Part shown: positions 36,498 to 43,936 of the stretch, piece after piece
Numbering within the stretch: position 1 is the first letter of the stretch
Layout: the number at the start of each line of letters is the position of its first letter
Assembly: GCF_900142895.1 (NCBI RefSeq)
Contig: NZ_LT670847.1
Coordinates: forward strand, 1,674,001-1,738,000
From: Vreelandella subglaciescola
GTDB lineage: Bacteria; Pseudomonadota; Gammaproteobacteria; Pseudomonadales; Halomonadaceae
DNA: 64,000 nucleotides
Direction of reading: 5' to 3'
The notes under the pieces: generated by a model
The model's input: only the letters and a program-made list of their open reading frames with translations
What the model was told of the DNA's origin: nothing
Database searches by the model: none
Position numbers and translations under genes: made by a program

Positions 36498-36929
36498 TTA
36501 CAGACCCTCCACGTTAAGACCCATGCTACGGGCGCTACCAGCAATGGTGCGCACCGCGGCGTCGAGATCGGCAGCCGTCAAGTCAGGCTCTTTGGTCTGG
36601 GCAATCTCTTCGAGCTGCTCGCGAGACACGCTTCCGACCTTGGTCTTGTTCGGCTCACCCGAACCCGACTTGATGCCTGCGGCTTTTTTCAGCAGCACGG
36701 CAGCCGGCGGCGTCTTGGTGACGAACGTGAAGCTACGGTCAGAATAGACGGTAATAACCACAGGCGTCGGCAGGCCGGGCTCAATGTCTTGAGTCTCGGC
36801 GTTGAACGTCTTGCAGAATTCCATGATATTCACGCCGTGCTGACCCAGCGCGGGGCCCACGGGCGGACTCGGATTGGCTTTGCCTGCAGCAACCTGCAGC
36901 TTGATATAAGCCTGTACTTTCTTGGCCAT
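36498..36929 (-). CDS. rplK: 50S ribosomal protein L11
   Basis: L11 (143 residues) lies at the base of the GTPase-associated centre and is required for RelA activation and thiostrepton sensitivity. [36 protein letters not shown] and the C-terminal [12 protein letters not shown] motif are standard. It is preceded by a 114-base spacer carrying the hairpin at 36976-37000. Confidence 0.97.
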   Translation of the reverse strand: MAKKVQAYIKLQVAAGKANPSPPVGPALGQHGVNIMEFCKTFNAETQDIEPGLPTPVVITVYSDRSFTFVTKTPPAAVLLKKAAGIKSGSGEPNKTKVGSVSREQLEEIAQTKEPDLTAADLDAAVRTIAGSARSMGLNVEGL

Positions 36930-36975
36930 TTTCTACTCCAGATGGGTAATAGCGCCTTGCGGCTCCCCGGTGACA

Positions 36976-37000
36976 GCAAATCGCCCCAAGGGCGATTTGC
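36976..37000. promoter_or_regulatory. Inverted repeat in the nusG-rplK spacer
   Basis: GCAAATCGCCC and GGGCGATTTGC form a perfect 11-base-pair stem with a three-base loop. No T-run follows on the minus strand. It lies in the untranslated region ahead of rplK, where L1 autoregulation acts in E. coli, but the known L1 target motif was not verified. Confidence 0.4.
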
Positions 37001-37043
37001 ACGTTAAATACGTTGCGTCGTGCTTCACTGACTTTTTCGACGA

Positions 37044-37577
37044 CTACTCTTTTTCGACTTGGGCGAACTCAAGCTCAACCGGCGTGGCACGGCCGAAGAT
37101 CAGCACGCTGACCTGCAGACGGCTCTTCTCATAGTTGACTTCTTCGACCACGCCGTTGAAGTCGGCAAACGGCCCGTCGGTGACGCGCACGGACTGGCCC
37201 GGCTCGAACATGGTTTTCGGCCGCGGCTTGTCGGTGCCGTCTTTCACCCGGCGCAGGATGGACTCCGCCTCGCGGGTGGTAATGGGCGCGGGCTTGTCTT
37301 TGGTGCCGCCGATAAAGCCCATTACACGCGGCGTTTCGTTGACCATATGCCAAGTATCGTCGGCCATTTCCATCTCGACCAGCACATAGCCGGGATAGAA
37401 CTTGCGCTCGCTCTTGCGGCGCTTGCCGTCACGCATTTCGACGACTTCTTCGGTCGGCACGAGAATCTCGCCAAAGCGATCCTCAACGCCGTAAAGCTTC
37501 ACGCGTTCGGCTAGCGAACGCATGACGTGCTTTTCAAAACCGGAATACGCGTGAACGACGTACCAACGCTTGGACAT
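37044..37577 (-). CDS. nusG: Transcription termination/antitermination protein NusG
   Basis: NusG (177 residues) binds the RNA polymerase clamp and links it to Rho or to ribosomal S10. The N-terminal NGN domain starts [20 protein letters not shown]. The C-terminal KOW domain carries [18 protein letters not shown]. It follows secE by eight bases and precedes rplK, the usual order. Confidence 0.97.
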   Translation of the reverse strand: MSKRWYVVHAYSGFEKHVMRSLAERVKLYGVEDRFGEILVPTEEVVEMRDGKRRKSERKFYPGYVLVEMEMADDTWHMVNETPRVMGFIGGTKDKPAPITTREAESILRRVKDGTDKPRPKTMFEPGQSVRVTDGPFADFNGVVEEVNYEKSRLQVSVLIFGRATPVELEFAQVEKE

Positions 37578-37585
37578 GAAAACTC

Positions 37586-37969
37586 CTAACCGATCACGCC
37601 GGACATCGCCCAGCCGAGAAGCGTATCAATTAACCACAGCAACAAGCCGACCACCATGACGGCGACCAGCACAATTGCGGTTGTTTGCACGGTTTCTGCC
37701 CGCGTGGGCCAGATAACGCGCTGAATTTCTTTCTTTGATTCACGGGCCAGGGTGACCAGGCTGCGCCCCTTGGTCGTGGTAAGCGCGACCGCGGCGGCAA
37801 GCACACAAAAAACGACAACGCCCAGCACGCGATACAACAGGCCAACACCGGAAAAATAGGTGTTGCCTACCACTGCAACTGCCAACAGCGCTACTACCGC
37901 CACCCATTTGAGCCCGTCATGGCGCGTCTCTTGCACCTCGGCGCCATGTTTTACAGAATTAGGCTTCAT
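37586..37969 (-). CDS. secE: Protein translocase subunit SecE
   Basis: SecE (127 residues) clamps SecY in the translocon. It is the long three-span gammaproteobacterial form: two N-terminal membrane segments (about 20-37 and 44-63), then the conserved amphipathic [20 protein letters not shown] and a third segment. The ATG at 37969 lies behind GAGGAG. An in-frame upstream extension would read through tRNA-Trp and is rejected. Confidence 0.96.
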   Translation of the reverse strand: MKPNSVKHGAEVQETRHDGLKWVAVVALLAVAVVGNTYFSGVGLLYRVLGVVVFCVLAAAVALTTTKGRSLVTLARESKKEIQRVIWPTRAETVQTTAIVLVAVMVVGLLLWLIDTLLGWAMSGVIG

Positions 37970-38041
37970 AAAAACGAGACTCCTCGGGAGTGCGGCAAAC
38001 GATAAAGGAAATCTGGAAAGGCACGCCAACTTGGGGAAAGC

Positions 38042-38117
<76 letters not shown>

Positions 38118-38168
38118 GTATCGTTGCTGCTACGGGCATCATTGCGATACCCAGTAACAGCGGCCGTC

Positions 38169-38197
38169 ATACTAGCGGACAAAAACCCGCCTGACAA
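38169..38197 (-). promoter_or_regulatory. Sigma-70-like promoter of tRNA-Trp-secE-nusG
   Basis: TTGTCA (-35, 38192-38197) and TAGTAT (-10, 38169-38174) on the minus strand have a 17-base spacer. The start of transcription would fall about 45 bases before the tRNA. The promoter occupies the spot where other gammaproteobacteria have a tuf gene. Confidence 0.75.
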
Positions 38198-38237
38198 CCC
38201 CTATTACCATCAGCACGAAACAGCTGCTGATGGAGAC

Positions 38238-38260
38238 AAAAAAAGCGAGCTACGCTCGCC
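38238..38260 (-). terminator. Rho-independent terminator after tRNA-Thr
   Basis: On the minus strand GCGAGC-GTA-GCTCGC is followed by seven T's. It lies 12 bases beyond the tRNA-Thr gene and isolates the Tyr-Gly-Thr tRNA unit from tRNA-Trp-secE. A second inverted repeat CCATCAGC/GCTGATGG (38207-38233) follows immediately. Confidence 0.88.
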
Positions 38261-38272
38261 TTCTCTGCAATA

Positions 38273-38347
38273 TGGAGCTCATGAACGGAATTGAACCGTT
38301 GACCTCACCCTTACCAAGGGTGTGCTCTACCCCTGAGCTACATGAGC
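38273..38347 (-). tRNA. tRNA-Thr (anticodon GGT)
   Basis: The 75-base minus-strand cloverleaf has acceptor arms GCTCATG/CATGAGC, anticodon loop TTGGTAA with GGT and an encoded CCA. It is third in the Tyr-Gly-Thr tRNA cluster and directly precedes the terminator at 38238-38260. A tuf gene normally follows here in this lineage but is absent. Confidence 0.97.
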
Positions 38348-38374
38348 GCAATTCGTACGAACTGGCACGCATAT

Positions 38375-38448
<74 letters not shown>

Positions 38449-38475
38449 AGCTCTTATCGCTGCCAGTCATGAAGC

Positions 38476-38559
<84 letters not shown>

Positions 38560-38573
38560 AACACTGGCGGCGA

Positions 38574-38601
38574 ATTATACCGCCTTCCAAAACAATGTCA
38601 A
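38574..38601 (-). promoter_or_regulatory. Sigma-70 promoter of the tRNA-Tyr-Gly-Thr unit
   Basis: Perfect TTGACA (38596-38601) and TATAAT (38574-38579) boxes are separated by 16 bases on the minus strand. A GC-rich CGCCGCC follows the -10, consistent with a stringent-type discriminator at stable RNA promoters. Transcription would begin about 8 bases before the tRNA-Tyr gene. Confidence 0.9.
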
Positions 38602-38709
38602 CTAGCTGTCAATAAATACGCGATAAAAACGTTATTAAAAACAATACTATCAACATCAAGCCGGCGCTTTATGGCCGCTGCTTTCTGCCTTGGAACGCGC
38701 TGCATTCTG

Positions 38710-39549
38710 TCAAAGCAGCATTGAGAATGCAAGCCCTGCACGAATTTTTTCCAGCGCCAGCGTTGCGGGCACGCCAGGGGCACCGGCCATCTTCCCGGCA
38801 CGCTCGGCCATGGTCAGCGGAAAGCAGGCTTCAAGTCCGCCATAGACCATATCCGGCCAGACCGCATGGGGCACGTGCATGCCTCTGGATACCACGCGCG
38901 CATCGCCGCCGGTCAGCAGCAACGGCAGCGCCACGCCGTGCTGATCGCACACTTCGCTATACATGCGATGCACCGCGCTGGTGGCCGCCATGTAGATGCC
39001 GTGATTGACCGCATCCACGGTTGAACGCCCCGGCGTGAGCAGGGTGTCGGCCTCTTCCTCGGGGTCGATGGACACGTTGCGCGTGCCCAGCTTGAGACTT
39101 TCTTTCATCAGCCGCAGCCCGGGGACAATATAGCCGCCCATATGCGCGCCGCCGGGCAGCACAAAGTCCACGGTGATCGCACTGCCGCAGTCTACCGCGC
39201 AGCAGCCGCCGGCCAGCTGATAGCCGGCAAGGGCACCCAGCCAGCGATCAACCCCCAGTCGCCACGGCTCGCCGTAGCCGTTGGTCACGCCCAGCGCTTC
39301 ACGGGTTGAGCGGGCCACGTGAACCTGGGGCACACGCCGACGCAGCAGCTCCACGGTTTCATCCAGCACCGCGTGGCGCGCTACGCTGGAAATGCGCACT
39401 GCTTCGACGACATCGAGATCGGGAATATCCGACCCCGGGCGCCATTCTTCACGCGTCCATACGGCCCCGCGAGAACGGATTTCGCTACTTTTGGTGTCTT
39501 TCAGCCGCCATTTTGACAGCGTATTACCAATATCCAGATCCAGAATCAT
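38710..39549 (-). CDS. coaX: Type III pantothenate kinase
   Basis: CoaX catalyses the first step of coenzyme A synthesis and, unlike type I CoaA, is not feedback inhibited. The 279-residue protein has the ASKHA-fold phosphate loop DLDIGNTLSKWRL (4-16), the GVDRWLGALAGY motif and AVDCGSAITVDFV. It overlaps birA by four bases (ATGA), the usual birA-coaX pair upstream of the tRNA cluster. Confidence 0.95.
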   Translation of the reverse strand: MILDLDIGNTLSKWRLKDTKSSEIRSRGAVWTREEWRPGSDIPDLDVVEAVRISSVARHAVLDETVELLRRRVPQVHVARSTREALGVTNGYGEPWRLGVDRWLGALAGYQLAGGCCAVDCGSAITVDFVLPGGAHMGGYIVPGLRLMKESLKLGTRNVSIDPEEEADTLLTPGRSTVDAVNHGIYMAATSAVHRMYSEVCDQHGVALPLLLTGGDARVVSRGMHVPHAVWPDMVYGGLEACFPLTMAERAGKMAGAPGVPATLALEKIRAGLAFSMLL

Positions 39550-40529
39550 AGCCGCCTGCGTACGCTGATTTCACCGCCGGCCAGCCGCCGGTCATGGCCG
39601 TCTTCGCACACCCAGAGATTACCGCCGGCATCGGCCTCGCCGGCCACCGCTGCGCTGCGCGCGTTGCCTACCAATACATCGACCGCTTGCCCGGCGTAGG
39701 CGTGGCGCTGGTTCCACGCCGCCTGCCAGGCGCCAAAGCCATGGGTCTCGAAATTGACCAGCATGCCCAGCAGTCCGGCCACTACGTCGGCGGCAAGCGC
39801 GTTGCGGTCGATGTCCGGGCAGGCGTCAGCCAGCGCCGCTACCGGCTGGCCGATGGCCTCACGCATGGCGGGCGGCAGCGACAGGTTCATGCCCATCCCG
39901 ATGACCACGTCACACGGCCCCGCCGCATCGCCCGTCACCTCCACCAGAATACCGGCCAGTTTGGCCAACGCGCCGTCAGGCGTTGCCAGCAGAATATCGT
40001 TGGGCCACTTGAGCTGCGGCCGGGCACCGTGTTGCTCAAGTACCTGCGACACCACCACGCCCACCGCCAGACTCAGCCCCTCAAGCGCGGCCACGCCGCT
40101 GTCAAAGCGCCAGCCGACCGAGAGCATCAGGCTCTGCCCCCAGGGCGTCGTCCACACTCGGCCGCGCCGGCCGCGCCCGGCGGTCTGCAGTTCGACAAAG
40201 CACACCTCGCCGTGGCCGGCGCCCTGCCCGAAGCGCTGGCGGACATATTCATTGCTCGACGGCAGCGTGTCTTCCACAAACAGCCGAGCCAGCCGGCGCC
40301 GTGCCGCGGCGGGAAGATGTGCCACGATGCGCGCACCGTCCAGCGGCGTCAGCGGCTGCACCAGACGATAGCCGCGCCCCTTGACGGCATCCAGCTCGAC
40401 GCCCATTGCTTCCAGCTTTTTCAGCTGCTTCCATACCGCCGCCCGCGAAATGCCCAGGGACCCGCCCAGCTGCTCGCCGGAATGCACCTCGCCGTCGCTT
40501 AACAAACGCATCAGGTTGCCGATGGTCAT
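39546..40529 (-). CDS. birA: Bifunctional biotin-protein ligase / biotin operon repressor
   Basis: BirA activates biotin and attaches it to the AccB carrier protein. The 327-residue protein has an N-terminal winged helix (GEQLGGSLGISRAAVWKQLKKL) that could bind a bio operator, then the ligase core with GRGRRGRVWTTPWGQSLMLS and KWPNDIL and a C-terminal SH3-like cap. Presence of the HTH indicates the regulatory class. It is first in a unit with coaX. Confidence 0.95.
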   Translation of the reverse strand: MTIGNLMRLLSDGEVHSGEQLGGSLGISRAAVWKQLKKLEAMGVELDAVKGRGYRLVQPLTPLDGARIVAHLPAAARRRLARLFVEDTLPSSNEYVRQRFGQGAGHGEVCFVELQTAGRGRRGRVWTTPWGQSLMLSVGWRFDSGVAALEGLSLAVGVVVSQVLEQHGARPQLKWPNDILLATPDGALAKLAGILVEVTGDAAGPCDVVIGMGMNLSLPPAMREAIGQPVAALADACPDIDRNALAADVVAGLLGMLVNFETHGFGAWQAAWNQRHAYAGQAVDVLVGNARSAAVAGEADAGGNLWVCEDGHDRRLAGGEISVRRRL

Positions 40530-40701
40530 GTGCCTGCCCCGCCTGGGAAAACGGCTATCTTACCGGATGCGCTGCAGCCGCGAAAAGCATCTTGCCCCCG
40601 ACCTAAGTCGTGCCGCGCCGAACACTGTCATCGCGCGTCTCTTGACGACCGTCTTCCACATCGTTTAAAGACAAAGCTAGCCGTGACGTGCTTCCTCCCC
40701 C

Positions 40702-40707
40702 TATAAT
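40702..40707 (+). promoter_or_regulatory. Candidate -10 box of typA
   Basis: A perfect TATAAT lies 32 bases before the typA start. No good -35 box is found at 16-18 bases upstream, so strength is uncertain. The rest of the 40530-40739 gap between birA and typA shows no gene. Confidence 0.5.
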
Positions 40708-40739
40708 GCTGCCCTATTTTTTTCAAGCAGGATCGCTTC

Positions 40740-42566
40740 GTGATCGAGAACCTTCGCAACATCGCCATCATCGCCCACGTCGACCACGGTAAAACCACGC
40801 TGGTTGACAAACTCCTGAGCCAGTCCGGCACGCTGGACCGCAAGGCCGAAGGGCAAGAGCGGGTCATGGACTCCAATGACCAGGAAAAAGAACGCGGCAT
40901 TACCATCCTGGCCAAGAACACCGCCATTCAGTGGCAGAGCGACGCCGGCACCGACTACCACATCAACATTGTGGACACGCCCGGGCACGCAGATTTTGGC
41001 GGCGAGGTGGAACGCGTCCTCTCGATGGTCGATTCGGTACTGCTGTTGGTTGATGCCGTTGACGGCCCCATGCCGCAAACCCGCTTTGTGACCCAGAAAG
41101 CCTTTGACCAGGGCCTCAAGCCGATCGTCGTAGTCAACAAGATCGACCGCCCCGGCGCGCGGCCGGACTGGGTCATCGACCAGATCTTTGACCTGTTCGA
41201 CAACCTCGGCGCCACCGACGAGCAGCTCGATTTTCCGATCATCTACTGCTCGGCGCTCAACGGCGTTGCCGGCCCCGAGCCGGAAGAAATGGCCGACGAC
41301 ATGTCGCCCATGTTCCATTCCATCGTGGATATCGTCCAACCGCCCCAGGTGGAAGTTGACGGCCCCTTCCAGATGCAGATCTCGGCGCTTGACTACAACA
41401 GCTACGTCGGCGTTATCGGCCTCGGCCGCGTCACACGCGGCAGCGTCAAGCCCAACCAGCAGATCACCGTGATCAGCAAGGAAGGCAAAGAGCGTAAAGG
41501 CAAGGTTGCCCAGGTCATGACCCACATGGGTCTTGAGCGCGTGCAAACCGACGAAGCCACCGCCGGTGACATCATCTGCATCACGGGCATCGAAAACCTG
41601 GCCATTTCCGACACGCTGTGCGACCCGGCCGCTGCCGAAGCGCTGCCGCCGCTGTCGGTCGACGAACCCACCGTGTCGATGACCTTCCAGGTCAACGATT
41701 CACCGTTTGCCGGCAAGGAAGGCAAGTTCGTCACCAGCCGTAACATCAAGGATCGTCTTGAGCAGGAGCTGATCCACAACGTCGCGCTGCGCGTGGAAGA
41801 GGGCGAGACCCCGGAGAAATTCGTCGTTTCCGGCCGCGGCGAGCTGCACCTGTCGGTACTCATCGAGTCCATGCGCCGTGAAGGCTTCGAGCTGGCCGTA
41901 GGCCGTCCGGAAGTCATCATTCGCGAGATTGACGGCGAACAGCAAGAGCCCTACGAAGAAGTCATCATCGACTGCGAAGAGCAGCACCAGGGCTCCATCA
42001 TGGAAGAGCTCGGCTACCGCAAGGGCGAGATGACCAACATGAACCCTGACGGCAAGGGTCGCGTACGTCTGGACTTCTTGATCCCCGCGCGCGGGCTGAT
42101 CGGTTTCCGTGGCCAGTTCATGACGCTGACCTCCGGCACCGGCATCCTCACCAGCCGCTTTGACCATTACGGCTCGCTCAAGCCCGATGCCGGCACCGAA
42201 CGCCGCAACGGCGTACTGGTGTCCATGGCCACCGGCAAGGCCGTGGCCTACGCGCTGTTCACCCTGCAGGACCGCGGCAAGATGCTCGCCGAGCACGGCA
42301 CCGAGGTCTACGAGGGCATGCTCATCGGCATCAACAACCGTGCCGACGACATGGCCGTCAACCCGACCAAGGCCAAGAAAGTCGACAACATGCGCGCCTC
42401 GGGCACCGATGAAAACCTGGTGCTGACGCCGCCCGTCCGCTTTACCCTTGAACAGGCTATCGAGTTCCTTGACGACGACGAGCTGGTGGAAGTTACCCCC
42501 AGCCACATCCGTCTGCGCAAGAAGCACCTCACGGAAAACGAGCGCAAGCGCGCCAGCAAGAAGTAA
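40740..42566 (+). CDS. typA: Ribosome-associated GTPase TypA/BipA
   Basis: TypA (608 residues) is a translational GTPase related to EF-G and LepA that binds 70S ribosomes under stress and aids 50S assembly at low temperature. G1 is [10 protein letters not shown] (12-21). [24 protein letters not shown] and [12 protein letters not shown] follow, and the C-terminal domain has the [14 protein letters not shown] region. The start codon is a GTG at 40740 with AGGA upstream, giving the standard [12 protein letters not shown] beginning. Confidence 0.97.
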   Translation: MIENLRNIAIIAHVDHGKTTLVDKLLSQSGTLDRKAEGQERVMDSNDQEKERGITILAKNTAIQWQSDAGTDYHINIVDTPGHADFGGEVERVLSMVDSVLLLVDAVDGPMPQTRFVTQKAFDQGLKPIVVVNKIDRPGARPDWVIDQIFDLFDNLGATDEQLDFPIIYCSALNGVAGPEPEEMADDMSPMFHSIVDIVQPPQVEVDGPFQMQISALDYNSYVGVIGLGRVTRGSVKPNQQITVISKEGKERKGKVAQVMTHMGLERVQTDEATAGDIICITGIENLAISDTLCDPAAAEALPPLSVDEPTVSMTFQVNDSPFAGKEGKFVTSRNIKDRLEQELIHNVALRVEEGETPEKFVVSGRGELHLSVLIESMRREGFELAVGRPEVIIREIDGEQQEPYEEVIIDCEEQHQGSIMEELGYRKGEMTNMNPDGKGRVRLDFLIPARGLIGFRGQFMTLTSGTGILTSRFDHYGSLKPDAGTERRNGVLVSMATGKAVAYALFTLQDRGKMLAEHGTEVYEGMLIGINNRADDMAVNPTKAKKVDNMRASGTDENLVLTPPVRFTLEQAIEFLDDDELVEVTPSHIRLRKKHLTENERKRASKK

Positions 42567-42604
42567 GCCGCAACGGCTTATCGCGCGGCCCGCTGCGCAC
42601 TCTC

Positions 42605-42631
42605 AACAGCCCGCCTCGGCGGGCTGTTTTT
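42605..42631 (+). terminator. Rho-independent terminator after typA
   Basis: AACAGCCCGCC and GGCGGGCTGTT form an 11-base-pair stem with a two-base loop followed by a T-run. It lies about 40 bases beyond the typA stop. The hairpin may also serve the convergent gene ending at 42662. Confidence 0.9.
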
Positions 42632-42661
42632 GTGTCTGGCCTCGGCGTTTCCAGCCCGCTT

Positions 42662-42898
42662 CTAGCCCCTGTCGATGCCATCGCGGCGGCGCGCACGGGC
42701 GCGCTGAGCACGCTTGCGTCGGTAAAGCCGCGCCAGCGCAACACCCAGCGCGGCGGCCACCATCAGCCCCAACGTTACCCCCTGCCACGGCCGCGCGGCA
42801 TCGCCCAGCACGGTTTCCAGCATGATGATCGCGATCAGCCCCGCTGCCTGAGAGCCGATCGCCAACGCCCGCAAAGGATCATAGGTGGGCTGTGCCAT
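42662..42898 (-). CDS. Small two-span membrane protein of unknown function
   Basis: The 78-residue protein has two hydrophobic segments (about 16-33 and 40-60) and a very basic cytoplasmic tail rich in Arg (62-78). I do not recognise a family. The ATG at 42898 lies behind CGGAGG; an in-frame start 22 codons upstream lacks support. It is divergent from the Lgt-TlpA fusion gene. Confidence 0.6.
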   Translation of the reverse strand: MAQPTYDPLRALAIGSQAAGLIAIIMLETVLGDAARPWQGVTLGLMVAAALGVALARLYRRKRAQRARARRRDGIDRG

Positions 42899-42978
42899 AA
42901 AGCGCCTCCGGTTGTCGCTGTCGCATGATAAAGTCGCCCATTGTATCCGTTTAAAGGACCCCATGGGATGAGACCATC

Positions 42979-43785
42979 ATGAATGCCATCGCACTAGGAC
43001 CGGTGCTGCTTTCACTGCCGCGCCTGTACGCGCTGGCCTGCGCTCTCTTGTTGCTGGCCGGCGCGCGCTATTTTTCCAGTCTGCCGACCGCAACGCGCAA
43101 GCGCTGGTTCAGCGGCGTGGTCATTGTCTGGGTAATTGCCGCAAGGCTGGGTTACGTGGCGCTCAACGCCGAAAGCTACGCCGCCGAGCCGCTGGCCGCA
43201 CTCAAGCTCTGGCAGCCCGGCTATCACGGCGCCATCGGGCTGATGGGCGCGCTGGCTTACAGCGCCGTGATGCTGCGCTGCCGGCTTGGCGCGCTCATGC
43301 GCATCGCGTTACTGCTGCTCGCCACCTTCGGGCTGTGGCTCGGGCTGGCGGCATTTTCTCCGCTGGGCGACAGCGATGCCCCGCGCACCCTACCCGACAT
43401 TACCCTGGACGATCTGGACGGCAACCCCGTAGCGCTTGCCCAACTGGCAGAAGGCGACGACACGCCGGTAATCGTCAACCTGTGGGCGACCTGGTGCCCG
43501 CCGTGCCGGCGCGAAATGCCGCTGCTGGAAGAATTCAGCCAGCGCGACGACGTCCGCGTCGTCATCGTCAATCAGGGCGAAGACCTGCTGCCGGTGGTGC
43601 GCTATCTGGACAATCAAGGACTTAACTTTGACACCGCCCTGCGCGACCCGCAGCAGCGGCTGATGGCGGCGTTTGAAACGCCCGGCCTGCCCACTACGCT
43701 GTTGCTTGACGCCCGCGGCCGCGTGCAGCAACGCCACGCCGGCGAGCTGACCCGGGCCACGCTGAATCGCTGGCTAAGCGACTGA
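42979..43785 (+). CDS. Lgt-like membrane domain fused to a TlpA-type thioredoxin
   Basis: The 268-residue protein has three to four N-terminal membrane segments (about 8-38, 46-66, 84-100, 105-127), then a periplasmic thioredoxin fold with the redox-active WCPPC (172-176) and the LPTTLLLDARG cis-proline loop. The segment RLGYVALNAESYA with the LWQPGYHGAIGLMGAL stretch resembles the prolipoprotein diacylglyceryl transferase fold without its catalytic His/Arg set. It is probably a membrane-tethered disulfide reductase or oxidase of the TlpA/DsbE type. Substrate and pathway are not known; no cytochrome c maturation genes are near. Confidence 0.8.
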   Translation: MNAIALGPVLLSLPRLYALACALLLLAGARYFSSLPTATRKRWFSGVVIVWVIAARLGYVALNAESYAAEPLAALKLWQPGYHGAIGLMGALAYSAVMLRCRLGALMRIALLLLATFGLWLGLAAFSPLGDSDAPRTLPDITLDDLDGNPVALAQLAEGDDTPVIVNLWATWCPPCRREMPLLEEFSQRDDVRVVIVNQGEDLLPVVRYLDNQGLNFDTALRDPQQRLMAAFETPGLPTTLLLDARGRVQQRHAGELTRATLNRWLSD

Positions 43786-43936
43786 TACGCCTGCGTCAGG
43801 ATCCACCGGCACGACTAAACCTTTCGTCGCACCTTAATCCTCCCGCCGCTTTGCGTTAGAATCCCCCGCCCCTAATGCGCGGCCGGTTTTCCCGCCGGGC
43901 GCGCTTGTCCCGATTTACTGCATCCTCCGAGGCACC

